Assembly: GCF_003672135.1 (NCBI RefSeq)
Contig: NC_039506.1
Coordinates: 6,634,001-6,698,000 of the forward strand
DNA: 64,000 nucleotides
DNA from: Ooceraea biroi
Taxonomy: Eukaryota; Arthropoda; Insecta; Hymenoptera; Formicidae
Direction of reading: 5' to 3'
Both the position numbers and the translations under genes were made by a program. Below the pieces are notes generated by a model. That model was not told the DNA's origin, did no database searches, and was given only the letters and a program-made list of their open reading frames with translations. Each line of letters starts with the position of its first letter. Position 1 is the stretch's first letter. Below, one piece after another: positions 53,301 through 63,964 of this stretch.

Positions 53301-55228
53301 TGAAAATGCTGATATTCTTAAAGACCAACGAGAAACGGATCTACTGTTTTCTTCTTTGTTGCTTACGCAGGTAACTTTTATCTAAATGTTTTGCCAAACA
53401 ATAACTATATTCTTTCTGTTTATTCACATCTCTTCTTTTTTTAACTCCATCGAATATTATTCAGGATCGATTGGTAAGTAATTATGAATATGTATTGTCA
53501 AACATAATTCATTTTTAATTAATTATTTCATTATTGGGTTTTATGTAATTATAAAATTATGTATTACATTCTCTTTATGCATAACTTAGGATCTTTGGCA
53601 AATTAAGGTATGTTACGCATCACATTCTTTTAATATAGTAACTTATTATGATATTAAAATAGTATATTAGTAATATAAGATAGTGTATTATTTAAGCCTT
53701 AGTAATATAGATTGTCGACTTAGATTTATCTAGATCTAGAGTGAATCCTCTTTGTATCCTGCTTGGTCGTTTTCTATGCCTATCCTGATTTAATGTCATG
53801 TTAAACTGGATTAGATTATTCTTAATAAAAAATATAATAATAGAAAATTCCATTTCTTCTTAGGAAACTGTTAAAGGCTTGAGACAAGCGTCTGATGACG
53901 AAATAGTTTATAGCGTTGCAACAGAAATTTTGGACAAACTTCCAGATGATTACGATCTAGTTGCCGCAATTGCTAAGTACCCCATGTTATATAGCCAAAG
54001 CATGAACACTATACTGGTGCAAGAGATGGATAAGATTTAACAAATTATTACAATGTATCAGAAACAGTCTCGTCAACATACGGAAAAGCTATCAAAGGTA
54101 TCTATCTAATCCAATAAAAAAGATATGTGTATATCTGAAATGTTTCATATTGTTATATATATATTCTGCTTAACAATTCGACGATTAATGCATTATTTCT
54201 TCAGGAATATTGTAAAAAGAAATTAATATTTTAAGAATTATACTATGATTCTGTACTCAGGTGTAATCATGATGTCCTTCGAGCTTGAAGACATTTATGA
54301 AGCGATTTGACGAGTAAGATACCTCTTCTATGGAAACAAAATTCTTATCCATCTCTGAAACCTTTGGGCAGTTATATTCACGACTTTTGCAACGTTTAAT
54401 ATTTATACAAGTAATTTCTATTATTTTTAATATTCTACTGTCACGTATATTTGCAAAACAAATAATATATTCATGCGAATTTATCGTTAAACAGAAATGG
54501 TACGACGAAGGGCCGCCTGTTACATTCTGGTTGCCAGGTTTTATTTTACACAAGCATTTTTAACGGGAACACAGCAAAATTATGCACGAAAGTATCGGAT
54601 TCCCATAGATCTTCTCACATTCGATTTCGTAATTTTAAAAGAGACCGCCTTCGAGTCCGCACCGAAGATGGTGTTTATATTTATGGATTATTTTTGGATG
54701 GTGTAAGATTCGATATGAAGGAGATGACTGTAGAAGAGAGTTTTCCCAAAATACTTTATGACAATGTGCCACATGTAAGTACTCTCACATTTCAAAAACA
54801 TTTATAAATTAATAACACAAAGCATTACTTTTCCAATAAGTAATAATAACATTAAGTTAAAAATGTAATAATAGATGTAATTAAGATAATTGAATAAGTG
54901 TAAAATACAGATTTAATATTTTTATTATTATATATAATTTAATTTTATATTCAAAATAAAAATCTAAGTTTACTTCTTTATTGTTACTAATAAAGTTTTT
55001 TATATTATACATTATTGTTAGATATGGTTAATACCGATGAAGAAACAGGACATCAAAGAAAGGCTATCGTACGTTTGTCCGCTCTATAAAACAGCTGAAC
55101 GTCGTGGAGTACTCTCTACTACCGGTCACTCCACGAATTTTGTTATAGCCATATTGCTGCCAACGATAAAATCACCCAATCATTGGATCATAAGAGGAGC
55201 AGCTATGCTTTGTCAACTCAGTGAATAA
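35342..55228 (+). CDS. axonemal inner-arm dynein heavy chain, DNAH3/7/12 group, with clustered frame breaks
   Basis: Motor subunit of a single-headed inner-arm dynein in cilia and sperm flagella; human DNAH7 (4,024 residues) is the closest match I can recall. About 50 exons run from 35342-35362 and 35539-35873 to 55022-55228, ending CQLSE-stop as the family does. Visible landmarks: AAA1 Walker A GPAGTGKT and Walker B CFDEFNRI (43234-43550); AAA2 GYPFAGKT (44480); AAA3 GPTGTGKS with VFVDDISMP (46090-46300); AAA4 GVGGSGRQS (47690); stalk and microtubule-binding region 48723-50022; AAA5/6 with DNGIIVMNARRWPLMIDPQ (50348-50500); C-terminal domain FTQAFLTGTQQNYARKY and TTGHSTNFVIA. Long parts are clean (37920-42193, 42551-44900, 48434-52980). 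Elsewhere about two dozen 1-bp indels or lost splice phases break the frame, near 36931, 37128, 37396-37510, 37613, 42493, 44925, 46870-48326 and 53000-54670. Flanking codons stay conserved, so I treat it as one gene with consensus errors; a young pseudogene is the alternative. Confidence 0.88.
40000..40584. repeat. five tandem copies of a ~117-bp unit
   Basis: Each unit contains, in order, a tttatattg start, a tattgcctagag-like core, ctattgaaaatacc, the well-conserved aaatgaaaaagtt, then a T-rich tttttcttttccgag and an agttctgag end. Five units fill 585 bp. Units 4 and 5 (right side) are most alike, and unit 1 the most diverged. It is a minisatellite with no coding sense. Confidence 0.85.
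40585..40754. mobile_element. 170-bp fold-back MITE in a dynein intron (copy 2)
   Basis: Same family as 7438-7606: ends GGGCCACTTCGACCAAAC and its inverse, and the same AT-rich centre. A 3-bp TGA copy is present at 40582-40584 and 40755-40757 (the reverse complement of the TCA flanking copy 1, so the target is the same site in the other orientation). The left arm of this copy has more changes than the right, whereas the right arm is nearly identical to copy 1. Confidence 0.87.
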
Positions 55229-55406
55229 AGAATATCAATGTAATATCACGTACATTGTTTTTCAATTTCATCATTCTAAAAGGCAAATTACGTAGCTTAA
55301 TACATCACACCTCCCGTATTTGTCTGATTTGGTTCCGTGTAACTTCTGGCTATTTTCAAAACTCAAGTTGATTAAAAGGTGATAGAAAAAATGCGGTAGC
55401 AGATAA
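55229..55406. other. convergent 3' ends of the dynein and DRC-like genes
   Basis: Only 178 bp separate the two stop codons. An AATAAA at 55224-55229 overlaps the dynein stop codon, so the dynein 3'UTR may be very short or run into the neighbouring gene. Confidence 0.6.
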
Positions 55407-57018
55407 CTATTTCTTTTTCGTTTTTCTCCGTTTCTTTAGAGAAGTACGCTCAAGATACGTCTTCCATGTTCTTTGGATGATCTTAGCAGCTCGAGTTCGT
55501 CTAAAGAACTCTAGTTTTTCGGTAAAGGCTTTCCTCAGCGCAATCTCCCGCTCTTTGTTGTATCGTATGTATAATTCTCGTTGTATGACTAACTGATCCT
55601 GGTATGAAATTGATAATATTCTAAAATGTTATGTATTATTTTTGAGATCAAAAATTACGAACCTCCATCTTCTTCGTTTCTGCTTTAATAGCTTCGTAAT
55701 CTTTCAACAATTTCTCTCTTAATGTATAGGATGCGCCGATATCGCAATCGTATTTAGCGAGAAAATCTGTGTACTTCCGTTCGAGTTCAGCGCTACAACA
55801 TAAAATCAATTAGTAAATAATTATCTATGTTTCTCATTAAATTGTTTTTTAATTAAATTTTTTTCTGATCAAATGCTTTTGATATGAATTTATTTTGGAG
55901 TATGGACATATTATGAAATGATATGGAAATTGTGTTACATTCACCACATATCGTGAAGCTTTCTTTCATTTAGCGCATTACGTTTCATGATTTCCTGCAA
56001 TCTATGCTCTGTTGCGTCTATTTCAGATTGCAATTGTTTTTTTCGTTCTTCTTCTCGTTGTTTTATAATTAACATCGTTTGCATTGACTCCTCTCTAACA
56101 GTCACAAAATTCGTTGTATGTAAAATGATATAAAAATTATTGTAAAATTTTATAATATAAGGTATTCGATGTTTTCTTTTTCTAAGAAATTGAGTTTTTA
56201 TTTACTTTTTTTAAGAGAGAGAGAGAGAGAGAGAGAGTTGTTAGTTATTGATGAGAAAAAATATTAAAAAATGAAGGCAAATATTTTGAAGAAACGCTCA
56301 ATTTCTTTAGAAAAAAGCATCAAATTAATTTGTACACCTAAATATTATTAAAGACGTCAATCTTTTTATTTAATTAATAATAAAAATAGCATTATATCTC
56401 TGTAATACATTTCCTTTGGTATCTCCACTTCTGATGTTTCTCTGATATTTCTCATTATTTGTTCTTCATTATTTATGCATGTAACAATATCACTCACACA
56501 AATCTCAGTATTTAAATCTTGTTCTTCATATGTTCTCTGTAAAACTACCGTTCAATACTTTAATTCACGCACGAAATAATTGAGAATAATAATAAGTTTG
56601 TAAAAATATATAATCAAACTTACCTTCTATTTCCGATGACGTTTCTGTTATTTTTGTTTGGTAATCAAGCAAATTGATAGCGTGCACGCGTTCTTCTTCC
56701 GGAGTTCTTTTCATTTGAGATATAACACAGTTTTTAAAAAGTTCAATGAGATCAATGATCTCTTGAAAGCAACGGCGAATTTTGAGCACCATGTTTTTCA
56801 ATCTATTAAATGATAATAATAATAATGCAATGACTCGAGTGGGTATTTAAATTTTATTCTATTGACAATCGCGAGCTGTACAATTGTTTTTAGACTTAGC
56901 GCGTTATTGAAATCAAGTAAAGTTTGTTAATTACCGATTGTATCTTGTTTGCAATGCCTCCCAAGAGTTTCTCCATTCGAATGATCAAAATTGAATTATT
57001 TTCTTTCGCTTCACTCAT
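55407..57018 (-). CDS. IQ-motif coiled-coil protein, nexin-dynein regulatory complex DRC10/DRC9-like
   Basis: Probable axonemal protein. Exons on the minus strand: 56935-57018 (MSEAKENNS..), 56624-56802, 56409-56536, 55945-56094, 55663-55792 and 55407-55598. The last four join in phase. The protein is about 290 residues, nearly all charged coiled coil. It ends in an IQ-like calmodulin motif, AAKIIQRTWKTYLER, followed by a lysine-rich tail (KKRRKTKKK). The segment FLAKYDCDIG resembles the WIQKYDAEMG stretch of IQCD (DRC10); IQCG (DRC9) has a similar layout, so I cannot choose between them. Exon 2 does not phase with either neighbour (entry needs phase 2 after a phase-0 exon, exit is phase 1 before a phase-0 exon), so a base is probably wrong in or near it, as in the adjacent dynein. 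The (GA)n at 56213-56237 is intronic. Confidence 0.6.
56213..56237. repeat. (GA)n microsatellite
   Basis: About 12 GA units in an intron of the DRC-like gene. Confidence 0.85.
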
Positions 57019-58242
57019 GTTTTAATACTATATTACGATGACGAGACAATCTTATATTGTTCCAAGTAGGATTTATGTGTTCGCGAATATATACGGACAC
57101 ATTAAATATATTTAACGATCCAACAATTTATATTCCTATGGTTATCAGGAGCCATTGTCATGGCAAGTAACACGATTCTCGTAATCTTGTAATTGCGTAA
57201 AGTCGCGATACAAAATCTCATCGAGTCATATCGAGATTCTCGATATATCGAATGCAACATATGTGACATGGATCGATTTTGAAACTGACACGAGACATCT
57301 TTCAAAATCTTCAATTCTTACAATTAATCGGTTTAATCACTTCGCTGTTTAATGAAGATTAGTTGCGAATTCTCTTATCAGAGAAAAAGATATCGGTCGT
57401 TCTGTCCATATCTATCTCTTGAATTCTGTGCTAGAAAAATTGTCTGTACGTGTAAGGTGCTTGTAAACAGAATTAATAAAATCTAGCAGTTAAATTTTTG
57501 TTCCCGTTGAGATTTATTTAGAAACGACGTCGTTAGTATACTGATTGAACTTACGAAGAGTGATGAAAAAGGAGGTATCGATGGTCGACGGACAATCGCT
57601 CCATTTCCAACGTTTCGCAACGCACCGAGAGAAGGCGTTGCTCTCGGCTGCGAGCTCGATGAATTTGTCATCGGCGCGCACACACACACGCGCATGCCGT
57701 GAGTAATCTCGATCATCTGCTCCGCCGTTTCGATGTGTATGCGATGGGAATTTAAATATGACATTTTGATGGAACTGCTATGATATCACCGGAGCGTGCT
57801 ACGCCTTCCGAGCTGGTATTCGATCTAGAAAAACGATCAGTGTGCATGACGCGAGCGTCCACCGCGAACGACACTAACGGAGCGAACTGTTATTTTGATA
57901 ATTAACGCCACACCTAAGTCACGCAGTTTATTTCATTGTAAACGCTCCAAGATAGGTCCGCTTGCTCGTACATCTAGCGCACGTGCACGAGGAGTACTGC
58001 AAAGTTGGCTGTGACACTGTAATCTCGCCGATTGCAGGCTCCACGATCCCCCTATCGAGATTACAGTCGTAGATGCGTTTGAATTCTAACATTCGGATTC
58101 GTAGGTGAACGTTCCGGTGGACGTACATCTCCGTACGAGCTCCCTTCCGTGGTGTGTTGAGCAGGTCTGTGCGTAAACGGCGTGACAAGCGGTAAAACTT
58201 GTATTCATGCCTTTTTGCCTGAGGAATAGCGCGACTTGCAAA
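57019..58242. promoter_or_regulatory. divergent promoter region between the DRC-like gene and RILPL
   Basis: The two genes point away from each other across 1.2 kb. The left part is AT-rich; from about 57530 to 58200 CG dinucleotides become frequent, as expected for the promoter and 5'UTR of RILPL. No supported coding frame lies here. Exact start sites cannot be read. Confidence 0.5.
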
Positions 58243-60516
58243 ATGGAAGAATACTCAGTCGCGTCTGACGTGTCGGTGGTGGACGTGTACGACATCGCGT
58301 CCGAGATAGGGAAGGAATGCGAGAAGCTCATCGACCTGTTCGGAGTGGAGTCGGTGACCAATCTCATGCCGAAGGTGATAAACGCCTTGGAGCTGCTGGA
58401 GAATCTCGCCACCAAGAACGAGCGTGAGAACACCATGGTGCAGGAGCTAAGCACCAAAATCTCTCAGCTTGAAAGCGACAAGATTGGCAAGGCCGAAGAT
58501 AGACAACGATTTGAAAAGGTAGTTGTGATTTTTATGCAATTACATCACGTCATGCTGCATGTTTTGATATGATCTTGATTTACAGTTACGCATTGTCTCT
58601 GTTTGATTTTTCAGGAACTAGAGCAGATCGAAGAACATTGGAGACAGGAATCTCGTGATTTAGTAGCCATGGTCACTAGATTGCAGGAGGAGAATAGACG
58701 ATTGGCCGAAGCGTTGCAAGAATCTCGTAGTGATAGTCAGTACGGCAGTAAACAAACAAGTACTAACACCGCAACTAATACTTTACTAATCCAATGAATG
58801 CTAAGATATTTTTAACGAACCACGAACTGGATAAACTAACTACCTGTTTGGATTAATTTTTAGCCATTACAGCTAGTCAGGAAGTCGATGTGGCTGTTTT
58901 GCAGCATTTAAGGTCCATGATAGATAAACAGAGAGATCAGATTCGCGCTAGAGATCGAGAACTGTCACAAAAGACTGCAGAAATTGAAAATGTAAAAGTT
59001 TTAGTACCTACGTCAATACGCACACATCTCAATTGTTTGTTGATCAACTGAATTTTAATCTCAGGATTAAAAAAGCCTTTTAATCCTCAAGTATAAAAGT
59101 GGATTTTAAGTAACGGTGCAATGCATCTTTAAAATTGATGAAATTTCTATGCTAAAATCAATAAATATAGAAAGAAAAATAGAACAAAAACCAAAAATAA
59201 GCTAATAAGACAAGTTGGAATGTAGGATATAATCTCAGAAATTGCATGCTTATACTTGAGGATTAATATAAATTACGTAATAAGTATGCACAATTACTAT
59301 AATGCTTATTAAGTTTTTACTCATAATGGGTTCTAAATATTGGATCAGTCAAAAACTTTGGTTCGGTTTTTCTGTCAAACTTTACTTCATTTCATTCGAT
59401 AGAAACAAATTATTCATCAATCAGGTAATCACCAGTAATCTATGATCATAGACAGAGATGGTGATTACTTGGTTATTGAATAAAAATGTTTTTACTGAAT
59501 GCTTATAAAGTAAAAAGACGCAAAGATCGGAGCAAACTTTTTGACTGACCCAATATCTATGATTATATTTCAAACACAAATGTTATATATAAATATTGAC
59601 ACGATGTTAAATTTTATTATATATGCTATAAATAACAAAAGTCTATCTTATTGTGTTGCACAGTTGACTGCACAAGTGGAGAAACTTACCGTACTTGGGC
59701 GAGAATTGAAACGTAAACAACGACAAGCGCAAATGCAGGCTCGAGGTTTGGTGGAGGAAAGAGCTGACTTTTTAGCTCAGTTGCAAGATCAGAATCGAGA
59801 ACTGATTAACCTCCGAGGTCGACTTGGCATGGCTAAGAAGGAAAACGAAGATTTAAGTAAATTACAAGGCTACCCCGATCTAACAAATAAGGCAGTTTAT
59901 GACTTGGACGATCCCGATCGACCCAGATTTACAACTGCTGAATTGAAAGAGATTTTGCATGAACGGAACGAATTGAAAGCAAGAGTTTCGGATTTAGAAG
60001 ACGAGCTAGAACTCTACCGACCAAAGCCTGAAATGTGAGTCAATGAACAATAGACATTCTGCGCAAGCATGATTTATAAATATTTTCTTGTGTCCATAGA
60101 TAGTCCTGTATTTTTTTTTATAACGTAATATGTAATGTAATGACATTCCTGAGGATAAACTAGATGCTAGAGAATCCTTCGCTATATAAAATTTATACTC
60201 TTTGTATATTATATAATAGTCCAGAGGATGACAAAGATGCACCCGTACAGGGGCCGCTTCCTTACGAACCAGATGATGCACCTTGGAAAAAGTCATCCGA
60301 ATCCGGTATTCGTAAATTGTACGTGCTTGATATGTCAATACGTATTCTCTCATATCTGCTTATAATGTAAATAATTTATTATGACTTTACAGCTTCCGTA
60401 AAATATTCTCCGAGTCTAGCAGTAGCTTCCTTGGAGGTAGCAGTCCCAGACGGAGTCTCTCTAGTCTTTCAAAGATGGCCCTATCCGGTAGCAGTACCTG
60501 TGATACCACTATATAA
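58243..60516 (+). CDS. Rilpl: RILP-like protein (RILPL), Rab effector
   Basis: RILP family proteins bind GTP-loaded Rab GTPases (Rab8/10/36 for RILPL) and link membranes to dynein motors or regulate ciliary traffic. Six exons with consistent phases: 58243-58518, 58615-58747, 58864-58991, 59664-60034, 60220-60318 and 60393-60516, giving 376 residues; RILPL1 is near 400. The N-terminal RH1 domain is clear (DVYDIASEIGKECEKLIDLF, then LMPKVINALELLENL). A coiled coil follows (ELEQIEEHWRQESRDLVAMV). The RH2 Rab-binding domain is clear (DPDRPRFTTAELKEILHERN). A C-terminal ESGIRK..FRKIF motif resembles the vertebrate ESGIKRLFSFF. I chose the ATG at 58243 because of its strong insect context (gcaaaATGg); an in-frame ATG at 58207 would add 12 residues. 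No frame breaks occur. The fourth intron-flanked region contains a mariner-type MITE. Confidence 0.92.
59340..59553. mobile_element. 214-bp Tc1/mariner-type MITE in a RILPL intron
   Basis: The element starts TTGGATCAGTCAAAAACTTTG and ends with the inverse of TTGGGTCAGTCAAAAAGTTTG. It is flanked on both sides by TA (59338-59339 and 59554-59555), the Tc1/mariner target. It has no transposase frame. A small inner palindrome, gtaatcacc...ggtgattac, lies at about 59425-59466. It occupies a third of the intron 58992-59663, which otherwise holds AT-rich sequence. Confidence 0.88.
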
Positions 60517-61683
60517 TGCTTTCTTAAAAATGCGTTGGATAGTTTTAAGTAATTTTGATCGAATAACCAGGAATAATATAGTTCTTATAAATACACTTTT
60601 TATTCACATAATCACGTTTTCTGACTGCTCGGTAATACATGCATATGCAATTTTAATGTAGACGTGGACTCCTGTAAGAAGAATAATTCATGTTATTAAG
60701 ACCTGGTTCATGGTAGATAAACGTGTGCATGCAATGAGTGAACTTGAAATATTAGACTTACCTGTATAAATCTCTAGCGAAGGAAGAGATATGCATGTAT
60801 ATACTTGTATAGTTGTAAAAATAGGACAGTGTGTATTTAACTGCACGACCTTAGTACAACGTTCAAGCTTGCTCAGTATTTTCCATTTTGATACCCTCAA
60901 ATATATCAAATTCAGATGAAATTAGTGTATATACCGTACTCAGGACAATGTAGGAAAGAGTAGACGAAACAACATTCTCAATTTCTTCCAAACTTACTAA
61001 GTGCGTGTAGTTTCAAGTGCGCATTGACGAGGTTCTAATTGTATCTAATATGAAACAGGTCTCGTTCTACACAGACACCAAAGTACCCAATTATTATCTA
61101 TATAGCTAAGTTTTCAAAGTTTTATATCTTATCCTTGATCGATAATTTATTTTATTTCTATACAATGTTACCAATGGATTAACAACTTGTTGTAACTTTG
61201 TAATTGAACGTAATTATTAGAGTATATTCAATACTGACAACTCGTATAAACCATTTTTTAGCTGTATCTTTATTTGTTAACTTTTTAATATGTTTCGTAT
61301 CTTGAATGTCAAAGAACATTTATAATGTAATTAAAACATACAATGTTTGAACACGTATCGCATTTTTTTGTCGTTGCATTTTATACATAGTTGATAAGTA
61401 ATGACACTTTAAATTCACGATGTAGACTTATATTACTCAATTTTTCTACAATAATTTACAATTCCTTGAGAAAATATGTGCTATATCGAATCGGATATAT
61501 TTCAAAACCTGTGCCATTTTTTAATGTAAGAATGAATGTGCTTTCCTTTATATTATAATTGTAAATATTCTCGTAAAATAAGTCGACATAGCTGATATAT
61601 TTACGTCAATAGGTACATGATATATTCTAGAGAGAAATAATATATCTTCCTGGAGGAAAAAATATATACAGAGTGCCCATAAA

Positions 61684-62091
61684 GGAGATATCAACGCTCG
61701 CGAAGCAGGTCGAGTTAAGTGAAGCAAGTCCTGCATTTTATAAGCATGTAAAATTCTGAGATATTAAGTAAAATGGATTCCCAAATGAGAGCACGCTTTG
61801 CGCACAAAGGTGATATGCATCTAAGTTGTGGAGTGCTCTCAGCACACCATAATTGTATTGACGAGGATAAATACGCAGCAAAAGGAGAAGGATAATGCAC
61901 TATTGGCATCCTTTTCTCATATTTTTTAATAGTTACCTATTTAAAGTACTACGCCTACCGCCTCAAGGTGCTATCATTTGACAATCCTCTTTACTTGATA
62001 TCTCAAAATGTTACGTGGTTGTCTGGAAAATGATACAGAAAGTTTTTTTCAATTCAACCCGTTCTATCATCTCACGAGCGTTGATACCTCT
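61684..62091. repeat. 408-bp inverted-repeat structure, possible DNA transposon relic
   Basis: Left GGAGATATCAACGCTCGCGA and right inverse AGAGGTATCAACGCTCGTGA match at about 16 of 20 positions. The interior contains no conserved frame; a 64-codon minus frame at 61715-61909 is not recognisable. Ends and target duplication are not resolved. Confidence 0.55.
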
Positions 62092-62358
62092 ATTACCGTA
62101 TCATATATAAAATCTTCTGCAATGATATATAGGAAAGTAAATACTGTGCGAATGCGAGAATACTAAAAATTTCCATTACAAAAGATTCGTTGCAATCCAT
62201 GTTGTATTAAAATTGATTGTTTATAAATATAAAGTAGTTGTGTTATTGCAATACCTACTTCAGCACTATTTATTAATTTTTGAACAATTTGACGTTTTCC
62301 AAAAACTGAACAATAAAACGGAAGGTGAGTTTAAGATAAAATAGATTATAATACAATA

Positions 62359-62529
62359 TTGATCAGAAAGTCCATGCCAATCCCATTAGCAAAATTCAAA
62401 CGCACAGCTCTGCGTTAAGAATTAATACAAAATTTTACATCTAAACTCTGCCAAAACAATCCGTGCAAATCTTGCGGTAACGCAAAATTTTGTACTAATT
62501 TTTTGGGTTGGCATGGACTTTCCGATCAA
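62359..62529. mobile_element. 171-bp inverted-repeat element
   Basis: Left TTGATCAGAAAGTCCATGCC and right inverse TTGATCGGAAAGTCCATGCC continue as aa(t/c)ccca, with weaker pairing extending to about 40 bp. An inner pair around acaaaatttt also pairs. No coding capacity. The length and fold-back form fit a MITE; the flanks show no clear target duplication. Confidence 0.7.
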
Positions 62530-63682
62530 CCGAATATAATGAAGAATATGTAATGAATGTGATTCAGAGCTGTAGCAAATAAATCTTTGATCCATTTTGT
62601 AACAAAACTGAGGTGATAGTCCATATCGTCAGAAAAATTAACTGTATTAATATATTGCAAATATTTTGTAATGTAATACAATAGAATATCATATACCTGC
62701 ATGTCTCAGTATCTCGTATTTTATATTGTACATTTCAGAGACATTTATATCTTTCAACTATGAATCAAAGTTTTTTATATTGGTTAATTTGTTTTTTACA
62801 TTTTTATTGTTATATCAACTTTGTTCTTGAATTCTATACATATCAAAACCACAAGTGTATTACATGTTTTAGATTTTATATTAGCAAAATAATCAAGAAA
62901 ACAATAAATTAAAGTTTTTGAAGAGAAAGTCTCAATTTTCAGTTTAATGAAATTAAGATACTTAAATAAATGAATTCAACTTTCTGGCTACATAAATGTT
63001 TTTATTGATATGAAATATGAGGTATAAAGTATAAGTTATAATGTTGTTTGTGAGGTGTGCTGTAATTATAATTAAACATTTATTATATTTAGCGGAAAGA
63101 GAGAGAGAGCGAGAAAGACTGTAAAAGAATAAACTATCTTTCTCTGTGGAATGCATTACACAGAAGAACGCACGCACACACATACACGTATGCATGCACG
63201 CAATTCAGTATAACAATTAATTTGTATAGAATTATATTCTAGTTACAGGATTCGTTTTAAATGTGTTAAGTGTTTTCAATCAATAATACAAAGCAAAAAT
63301 TTGTAACATAATTTTATTAAGAGCTTGCATTCATACATCACACATTTTAAGTTATCGATTACAAAATCGACTTTTGCAATTGATATGCATTAAAATATTT
63401 ATATTTTAGATTCACACACAAGAACAAATTACCGTAATTTGTTTAAAATACTATCTTATATTAAATTGCGCTGAAGAAAATTTGGTAATTTTATATTTTA
63501 ATTCCTACATTGCAGAAAATAAGTTTCAATGAAAAAATAAAACGAAGTAGATACTGTCATACATATGTATCATGATACGATTATCATAATTGCACTGTTT
63601 CAAATGCTTGGATTAAGCATCTCTCGAATTAAGCAAAATTAGATTAAAAATAACTCCTCGAATCGCCAGTAAATTTAATATT

Positions 63683-63964
63683 TAATAAGATCTTCTTTAT
63701 TATCGACCATAACTGGCAAATAGATTACAAAGATCGCACAACGTTTCGACTTGTATTTCAAGTTCTTATCAAGTGCAAGAATAAAGTCATTTTTGGTAAA
63801 AAATGACAAATATCCATAATAAATAAGACAAACAGTACTCATGATCGCAACGCACAACTTGTATCAAGAAGTTGCCTGTAACCGAGACGAATACCGTGTG
63901 TCACACACGTTGTGCGACCTTTGTAATCTATTTGCCAGTTATGGTCGATAATAAAGATCTTATT
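63683..63964. repeat. 282-bp fold-back element with ~57-bp arms
   Basis: The left arm, starting taataagatcttc and running through ttattatcgaccataactgg, pairs with the right arm ending ataaagatctta, with few mismatches over about 57 bp. The loop is about 165 bp. An approximate direct repeat, attagattaaa, lies outside both arms (63638 and 63968). It is probably a MITE; its class is unknown. Confidence 0.7.

Noticed and set aside
61715..61909. 64-codon minus-strand frame inside an inverted-repeat structure
   Set aside because: No transposase motif; too short and unrecognised.
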